NCBI GenBank assembly: GCA_963580285.1
Contig: OY757017.1
Location: 18,245,003 to 18,309,002 of the forward strand
Source: Lucinisca nassula
Taxonomy: Eukaryota > Mollusca > Bivalvia > Lucinida > Lucinidae
DNA length: 64,000 bases
Reading direction: 5' to 3'
This document shows, one piece after another, positions 59,201 to 62,200 of the stretch. Position 1 is the first letter of the stretch, and each line of letters begins with the position of its first letter. The position numbers and the translations under genes were made by a program. The notes under the pieces were generated by a model. That model ran no database searches and was not told the DNA's origin. It saw only the letters and a program-made list of their open reading frames with translations.

Positions 59201-62200
59201 CGGATGATTCCCCAGAAAGTAACTAAGGAAGACCAGCAAACAGAAGAAATTATGAGCACCTCCCATAATATAAATCGCCATGGTATACTGATTCTGCGAC
59301 AATGTGGTGATCACTGGGATAGGACTGAAAATAGTAAAGTTTACGGTGTATTATCTTTGTTTGTGTTTAGGTTTAACATCCCGTTAATTTATTAGGTTAC
59401 TTCCGATGTTGTGAATTTTACCCAACTTTGAGATGAAATGAAATGCCAAGGCCTACCCCCAAGAAACCGCCATGGTTAAAAGGACGACCCGACTTTTTTC
59501 TAGGCAGGCTTCGACTTTCTATGTAGTTTACCAGTTCTCAAAAGTTTGGTCGATTTCATTTCTGCGCGGAAGTACCATGCAGTTAAATCTATATATCCAG
59601 GCCCCGATGGGTGGGGGCGTATGTTTAATGTGTATAGATGTCCCCTGCATAACCGGTCCCTTCATCAGTTTTCCAATTTCAGAAATATTCAGGCAGAGGT
59701 GGTTGATTTTCTTCTGCTTAGATGTTACATTTTTTTAATCATCAACATTGAATTCTTATTGTTCTATTCATTTAGACGTTTATATGATATGATGGCATAG
59801 CTCTTAACTGTACTAGACAGTTAACATGAGCATCTATTTACTATTGTTATAAATGTATGGTTTGGGCGAAGGTTGTAATTTCTAAAGTTGACGCCACAAC
59901 CTATATAATTTAAACTCCTTAAACCCCACTTATAACATATTTAAACCGGGGTTTACAGGGGTATACATTATTTTTCTTATTTCTGCTCAAAACATAGATT
60001 GTTGGTACTCGTTAGAACCGCCTCGACTCTCTGTCTATTCATAAACATATATCATGGGTATTTATTCGAGCGGCCTCGTCCAAAAATATAAGCTTTTTGT
60101 AACTGACAAGTTTTATGTTTTGATGGTAAAATTTTCAATATACATGTATTTGAAATGGTGTTTTCATATTTCCGATTTCTTTTCCTTCGGTGGCCTAAGA
60201 CGATCATGTTATCCCACTGACTCCAAAAGTAACTAGAAAATTAATGATGTTTGTAAAATACTATGGTTACTCCTAAATGCCAATATATTTAAAGGGCCAT
60301 AACTGAGGAAATATATTTTCAATTTTTGTTTTCAAAATTTAATGAAGTCATATTCTCATAATCCCCAATTGCCCCAATTACCCTTTCAAGTTTTAATGCA
60401 AATACCTTAAACAATTTTAAGATGTCTTGCTTACAAGATTAAAATGCCTAATTGGTCAAAGGGTCATAACTCGAGAAAGCAATTTGCAAAAATATTCTAA
60501 ATATTTAACTAGGCCATTTAATCTGCATTCCCTTTCAGCCTGTTAAGTTTCAGTTTCAAGATAATAGGTTATATAGGCTTTGAAATATCTTGCATCTTGT
60601 CATTTCACCTCAATGTCGGGTAAAAGTCCCACAAAATTGGAAGCAACGTCTCCAAAATGACCTTAACAGTCAAATCAAACAAACAAAAAACAAATATCTT
60701 GCTTACAAGGTTAAAATGCAAAAATTTTCAAAGAGCCAGTACTCTAGAAAATTCAGATTTTTTCTTTAAAAGTTAATCATTTCCTACCAGCCTGTCAAGT
60801 TCCCCAGCAATATATTGAAAAATTCCAAGAGCCTAGCCAAAGCGGTTATTAAAACTTAAGTCCTCAAATGGGCATCATTTGGTCATTTTTACATTAAAAT
60901 AAAACCAAAATTTAATCAGACCATCTTCACATTGGTTCCAAACAGCCTGTAAAATTTCAAGAGCCCAGAGCAAGCGGTTTTTGAGATATTTTACTGACAT
61001 GCTTTTCCTATGCAAAACTGCCTAACTCCTGAATAAGGGGCATAATTGGGTCATTTTTCATAAATTTAATCCAACATCGGTTCCTAACAGCCTACCAAAT
61101 TGCAAAAGCCTTGGCCGAGAGGTTCTTGAGATATTTTGCTTACAAGCTTTTCCTATGCAAATTACTTATGTCTGTAAAAGGCCAAAACACAGCAACAAAG
61201 GCTCTGACTAAAAAGAAAAAAAATACGGGTCTGCTATTATTTCATAAGTAATCCGCGTATGGAATTTCAGAACCCCAGCTTATACAGTTCCTAAGATATG
61301 ATACATCGTATAGACGGGACGGACTACCGGAAGGATGAAAGGACGAACGACCGGACGAATAAAGCAAACGCAATTTGCCCCCACAACTTCTTAGCAAATT
61401 AGGACATAAAATGGCTAAAAATGGCGAGTTTAATGTCCTTTGTAGAAGTAGATACATCTGTACGCTTACTTTCTTCAGGTGACTTTAGATGGCTGCTTTG
61501 TTTGATTGTGGCCTTTCTCGTGAGACCTTTTCTTACCAGCTTGCATTAAGTATGCCGGTATTTGAAATAATCTCAAAACAATCAACTAATCTTAGCCTCA
61601 GCTGAAGCTCGGAAGCTCGTCCTTATAAACTCGTCAACGACTCAGCGATTATATTTAATTCTTAAAGACACCAAGCACGCTTTTCAGTATTCTGCCAACT
61701 GGTCTATAAGCATCGACTTCTTTACGTTCTGCCTCTTCCACGAAGGAAAGCATATTAAATGTCAATGTAAGAGACTCAGAGTAAAGTTTTCCCCTGTCGT
61801 CACCTATCAGGCCTAAATAGCTAGAATGGTCCAGAGATCTATCAATCTATCTAGCTGCCTGCCTGCCTGCCTGATTGATTGCCTGCCTGTGTGCCTTTCT
61901 ATATACCTGGATACCTACACGTGTCTGTCTGTTTGAATTGATACATTAGTGGGTGTTCTTGTGCGCATCAATACATTGTAATCCTATTTACGAATCTGAT
62001 ATTAGAACACACAAAAATCCACTTACTCTACGACAGATTTAGGTATTGCAGTAGTATTATCCATGATCCCTGGTGTTGACAGGGACGCTTTGGCATTCCA
62101 GGTTACTAACATCATAACGTTGATGGCAAAACTCAGGATCGTCACCAGGTGATTCCAAACTAACCTGCAATGTTTAAAATATGGGTATCGATATCGAGTG

